From the NCBI GenBank assembly GCA_964462185.1, contig CAYWWV010000052.1, positions 1-7,242 of the forward strand: a stretch of 7,242 nucleotides of DNA. Reading direction: 5' to 3'. Of the stretch, positions 5,131 through 7,242 are shown one piece after another (position 1 is the first letter of the stretch; the number at the start of each line of letters is the position of its first letter). The position numbers and the translations under genes are program-made. A model generated the notes under the pieces. It did no database searches. It saw only the letters and a list, made by a program, of their open reading frames with translations, and had not been told where the DNA came from. The stretch comes from RBG-16-57-9 sp964462185. Lineage in GTDB: Archaea; Thermoproteota; Bathyarchaeia; TCS64.

Positions 5131-5157
5131 TGTTTCCGGCAACTTTACCGGTAACAT
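5131..5157. promoter_or_regulatory. Inverted repeat upstream of the two-domain gene
   Basis: GTTTCCGG and CCGGTAAC form an imperfect inverted repeat (one mismatch) that ends in the perfect 10-bp palindrome TTACCGGTAA. It lies about 40-60 nt before ATG 5193 and could be an operator. The gene-free stretch 5049-5192 otherwise holds only a 20-codon open frame (5057-5119) with no sign of being a gene. Confidence 0.25.
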
Positions 5158-5192
5158 TAAGGGCTAGTCCATGCCCCTTTTGTTTGAAGAAA

Positions 5193-6351
5193 ATGTCAGA
5201 GCGGAAACGGGTGATAATATGCACCGGCGCCCCCGGGAACGGCAGGGACGAGATGCTCAACGAGCTCGGCGAGATAGCCAGCTTCGGCTACCACCACCTC
5301 TTCAGGTACATCGTCGATGAGGCCAGGCTCGACGGCACCAACCTCAACAAGATCAACATACTGGACTTCTACGACAGCCAGCCCGAGAAGATGGAGGACT
5401 ACCGCAAGCAGGCCATAGGCAAGATCGTGGCCGAGATAAACGAGAAAGGTGGCGCCCACGTCGTGAGCACCCCCTACCACTTCGAGTGGAAGGGCAACAG
5501 GTTTCAGGGCCTCACCGACGAGGACGTGAGGCTCATCGACCCGGACCTCTTTGTAGTCATCTTCGACGACTTCGTCAGGGTCAGGGACAGGCTCAGCAGG
5601 GACACCCAATGGCAGGACCACAAGTACACTCTGGGCGAGATTCGCCAACTGGCGCCGCGAGGAGGTCAACGGCATCTACCGCCTCGCCGAGTCCTTCAAG
5701 CCACGGAAGGAGATACAGCTCGTGGCCTACGAGAACGGCCCCAGGCTCCTCCGGGACCTCGTGTTCAAGCCGGGGAAGGAGACGTTCTACCTGAGCCACC
5801 CAATCACTGGGGAGGGCCCCGAGTTCTTCAGGCATATAACCCGGTTCCTGGAGAGCCTCAGCGAGTACTACGTCATCTACGACCCCTACCTCATCAAGGA
5901 CTGGGACATCGTTGAGCAGTGGAGGGACGCCGTCAACGCCACCATCGACGCCGACCAGGAGATGCCGGACACTTTCACATTCTGCATGACCTACAGGGAC
6001 GGCCCCCTGGAGGCCGAGTTCAACATCCGGGAGGTGGAGACCGCCATAAAGAACCTCAGGTTCCAGATCATCGACAGCGACTACAAGATCATCGAGAACA
6101 GCGACATGACCGTGGTCTACCACCCCCGGAAGAGCATCTCGGCGGGCGTCATGTGCGAGATGGTCTACGCCAAGAGCCTCGCCAAGCTGGTGTACGCGTA
6201 CTACCCGTACGAGCCGAGCCCGTTCTTCGAGTGGTACGCCACCCGCATCTTCACCGACCCCGACGAGATGAGAGACTTCCTAATCAAGGAGAGCAAGATG
6301 ACGGGGCAGCGGCCACTAGACTTCTTCTCGAACCCAGTTACCGAATCCTAG
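5193..6351 (+). CDS. Adenylate-kinase-like P-loop / nucleoside 2-deoxyribosyltransferase-like fusion, one frameshift
   Basis: Two open frames join into a 385-aa protein if one T at 5641-5642 is dropped, turning GAG-ATT-CGC into GAG-ATC-GCC; both frames read as protein up to the join, near residue 150. Residues 1-180 resemble archaeal adenylate kinase: strand VIICTG, a P-loop-like GAPGNGRDE (12-20) in which the Walker lysine is R18 and Ser/Thr is D19, and IDPDLFVVIFDDFVRVRDR (115-133). Residues 197-363 resemble nucleoside 2-deoxyribosyltransferase: FYLSHPITG, then NSDMTVVYHP and SAGVMCEMVYA, where E322 occupies the position of the nucleophilic glutamate. A nucleotide-modifying or -sensing role is inferred. 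ATG 5193 precedes the first strand; ATG 5130 is less likely. Codon use resembles the chromosomal genes. Confidence 0.65.
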
Positions 6352-6575
6352 GCAGCCAAGTCGACCAACCGTCGGGACAACTCACCGGGTACACGGGGCA
6401 TGGTCACGATTCAGAGGGCTATGACCGTGTATGGAAGCCCAGTATGTCACGCGCTTGATGGTTGAGTAAGGCAATGAACAGAGGGACGCGATGAACACTG
6501 GGTTTATGCAATGGTACCAACATATCAAGTGGCAGGCTAGAGAACCTCGCTACTTCTTGGCAACATCTAGATGTA
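6352..6575. other. Intergenic stretch without a supported gene
   Basis: Composition is more AT-rich than the preceding gene and there is no convincing coding signal. A 44-codon open frame (6491-6625) has no RBS and overlaps the membrane-protein gene on the other strand. The one clear structure is the perfect 12-bp palindrome ACATCTAGATGT at 6563-6574, directly after the membrane-protein stop on the minus strand. Confidence 0.4.
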
Positions 6576-6968
6576 TTAAAACGAAAATGAAAGCGCTAGA
6601 AGGAACACCATCAGGGACACTATGAAAACACCTTCATTCCTGTGTCTCGACCTGTAAAGGTGATACGACGAGGCAGCCAGGTAGGGAAAAACCGAGTAGG
6701 TTAGCGGAACAAGGTACACGACTTGATACAGATCATAGCTTCCGCCGTCGTTTAAGCCATCCCAGTGCTCTTTGGCGTAGTATCTGACGTAGACTGGTTC
6801 ATCAAGCGGTAACTCTTCAAGGACGCCACCTTCACGAAGACGATAAAATGATCCCTCTATTTTATAGCACTTTACTGAAACCGTCGAAAACGATAGAAGA
6901 GCTAAGCTGATGACTAGCCCAAACAGGTAAGTGTACTTGCCGACGTAATGTAGCATCTTGTTTATCAT
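6576..6968 (-). CDS. Small membrane protein of unknown function
   Basis: The product is 130 aa from ATG 6968. Hydrophobic segments lie at about residues 14-32 (LFGLVISLALLSFSTV), 80-98 (VVYLVPLTYSVFPYLAA) and 111-130 (VFIVSLMVFLLALSF). A soluble, acidic and aromatic-rich stretch of about 45 residues lies between the first two and would probably sit outside the cell. I recognise no family. The frame extends to GTG or ATG codons up to 7049, but that extension is encoded by the T-tract that probably terminates the upstream gene. GGTGAG lies 9 nt before ATG 6968, so 6968 is preferred. Composition is AT-rich relative to the left half of the window, consistent with acquired DNA. Confidence 0.5.
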   Translation of the reverse strand: MINKMLHYVGKYTYLFGLVISLALLSFSTVSVKCYKIEGSFYRLREGGVLEELPLDEPVYVRYYAKEHWDGLNDGGSYDLYQVVYLVPLTYSVFPYLAASSYHLYRSRHRNEGVFIVSLMVFLLALSFSF

Positions 6969-6996
6969 GTGATCCGACTCACCACACTCGTTAAGT

Positions 6997-7010
6997 AAAA
7001 AGAAAAAAAA
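6997..7010 (-). terminator. Oligo-T terminator between the two minus-strand genes
   Basis: Read on the minus strand, eight T, one C and five T start four bases after the stop of the upstream frame (7015). T-tracts of this kind terminate archaeal transcription without a hairpin. It separates the frame at 7015-7242 from the membrane-protein gene. Confidence 0.55.
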
Positions 7011-7014
7011 GGGT

Positions 7015-7242
7015 TTATGTATATGTAACTGCAACCCAATCATACCCATATATACCGTTTATCGTCGTCGCCCTTACCGTGACATAACCGGATCCAGTAT
7101 CGAACCAGGCGGGTAAATCAACTGTCCTATCCCAATAGGTTTCGTATTCAGTAAGGCTGTACCACCTGTAAAAGTCGTCAGTTCCGGCATTGGTAAAGCA
7201 TACCTCTTTCAATTCCCTCTTATTGGGATTACTCGTTGAAAC
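7015..7242 (-). CDS. C-terminal part of an unknown, possibly surface, protein; 5' end missing
   Basis: The minus-strand frame is open from the window edge to TAA at 7015. The last 65 residues are rich in Tyr, Trp, Thr, Gly and Asp (AWFDTGSGYVTVRATT, then YGYDWVAVTYT), the character of beta-sandwich domains in secreted or surface proteins. No family is recognised. The frame passes through the whole CRISPR repeat at 7206-7242 without a stop. The only start inside the window is a TTG in the repeat (7210-7212), which is unlikely to be genuine. It is best read as the remnant or end of a gene whose 5' part was replaced or cut by the repeat. The adjacent T-tract supports past transcription. Confidence 0.35.
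   Translation of the reverse strand, partial: VSTSNPNKRELKEVCFTNAGTDDFYRWYSLTEYETYWDRTVDLPAWFDTGSGYVTVRATTINGIYGYDWVAVTYT
7206..7242 (-). CRISPR. CRISPR repeat at the window edge
   Basis: This is a complete 37-nt copy, 36/37 identical to 5012-5048 and differing only in GAAAC versus GAGAC at its right end. On the minus strand it reads GTTTCAACG ... GGGAATTGAAAG, the most canonical of the four copies. It ends exactly at the last base of the window, typical of an assembly that breaks in a multi-copy repeat, so an array probably continues to the right. No repeat lies within spacer distance to the left, making this the leader-distal end if transcription is leftward. Confidence 0.75.

Noticed and set aside
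5593..6123. 176-codon minus-strand open frame opposite the two-domain gene
   Set aside because: Val/Asp/Leu-rich low-complexity translation opposite a convincing protein; an antisense shadow.
6563..6574. Perfect palindrome ACATCTAGATGT as a terminator
   Set aside because: As a hairpin it has no loop and no T-tract follows, so it is kept only as a note in the intergenic entry.
6491..6625. 44-codon plus-strand open frame as a small gene
   Set aside because: No RBS or promoter, it overlaps the end of the membrane-protein gene on the other strand, and it has no recognisable motif.

Overview
This window looks archaeal, probably from a thermophilic member of the TACK group recovered from a metagenome. 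The strongest evidence is an archaellin with a class III signal peptide. Other pointers are TATA boxes 26-34 nt upstream of start codons (several fitting leaderless transcripts), AGG-rich arginine codons, a Topo VI-A/Spo11-like protein, and 37-nt CRISPR repeats whose minus strand ends in ATTGAAAG, as in many archaeal arrays. No rRNA or complete tRNA is present, so placement below domain level is inference.

Left part (1-4060) is GC-rich, compact and chromosome-like. It holds a 5'-truncated YkgJ-type cysteine-cluster protein, then a convergent archaellin. A stand-alone Topo VI-A/Spo11-like Toprim protein is divergent from a small SNase-fold protein that appears to lack its catalytic residues. 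Next comes a tightly overlapping three-gene operon (ICMT/PEMT-like membrane methyltransferase, MutT-type Nudix hydrolase, class I SAM methyltransferase). A convergent 54-aa rubredoxin closes the block. Both convergent gene pairs overlap by exactly one CTAG, which gives a TAG stop to each strand.

Right part (4060-7242) is mosaic in base composition. It is punctuated by four same-orientation copies of one 37-nt CRISPR-type repeat: 4163-4199 (degenerate), 4937-4973 and 5012-5048 (one 38-nt spacer between them), and 7206-7242 (ending exactly at the window edge). Between them lie a tRNA 3'-end fragment, a small DUF4177-like protein, an assembly gap, a candidate structured RNA, a two-domain gene, a small membrane protein and the C-terminal piece of another protein. 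The two-domain gene joins an archaeal adenylate-kinase-like P-loop domain to a nucleoside 2-deoxyribosyltransferase-like domain and carries one frameshift. No cas gene is visible.

The 100-N gap at 4624-4723 is flanked on both sides by the same 55 nt. The two contigs therefore probably abut with a k-mer-length overlap, and about 155 nt here is scaffolding artefact.

The most interesting points are the kinase-like/deoxyribosyltransferase-like fusion lying between CRISPR repeats, and the way these repeats bracket gene-sized segments instead of ordinary spacers.
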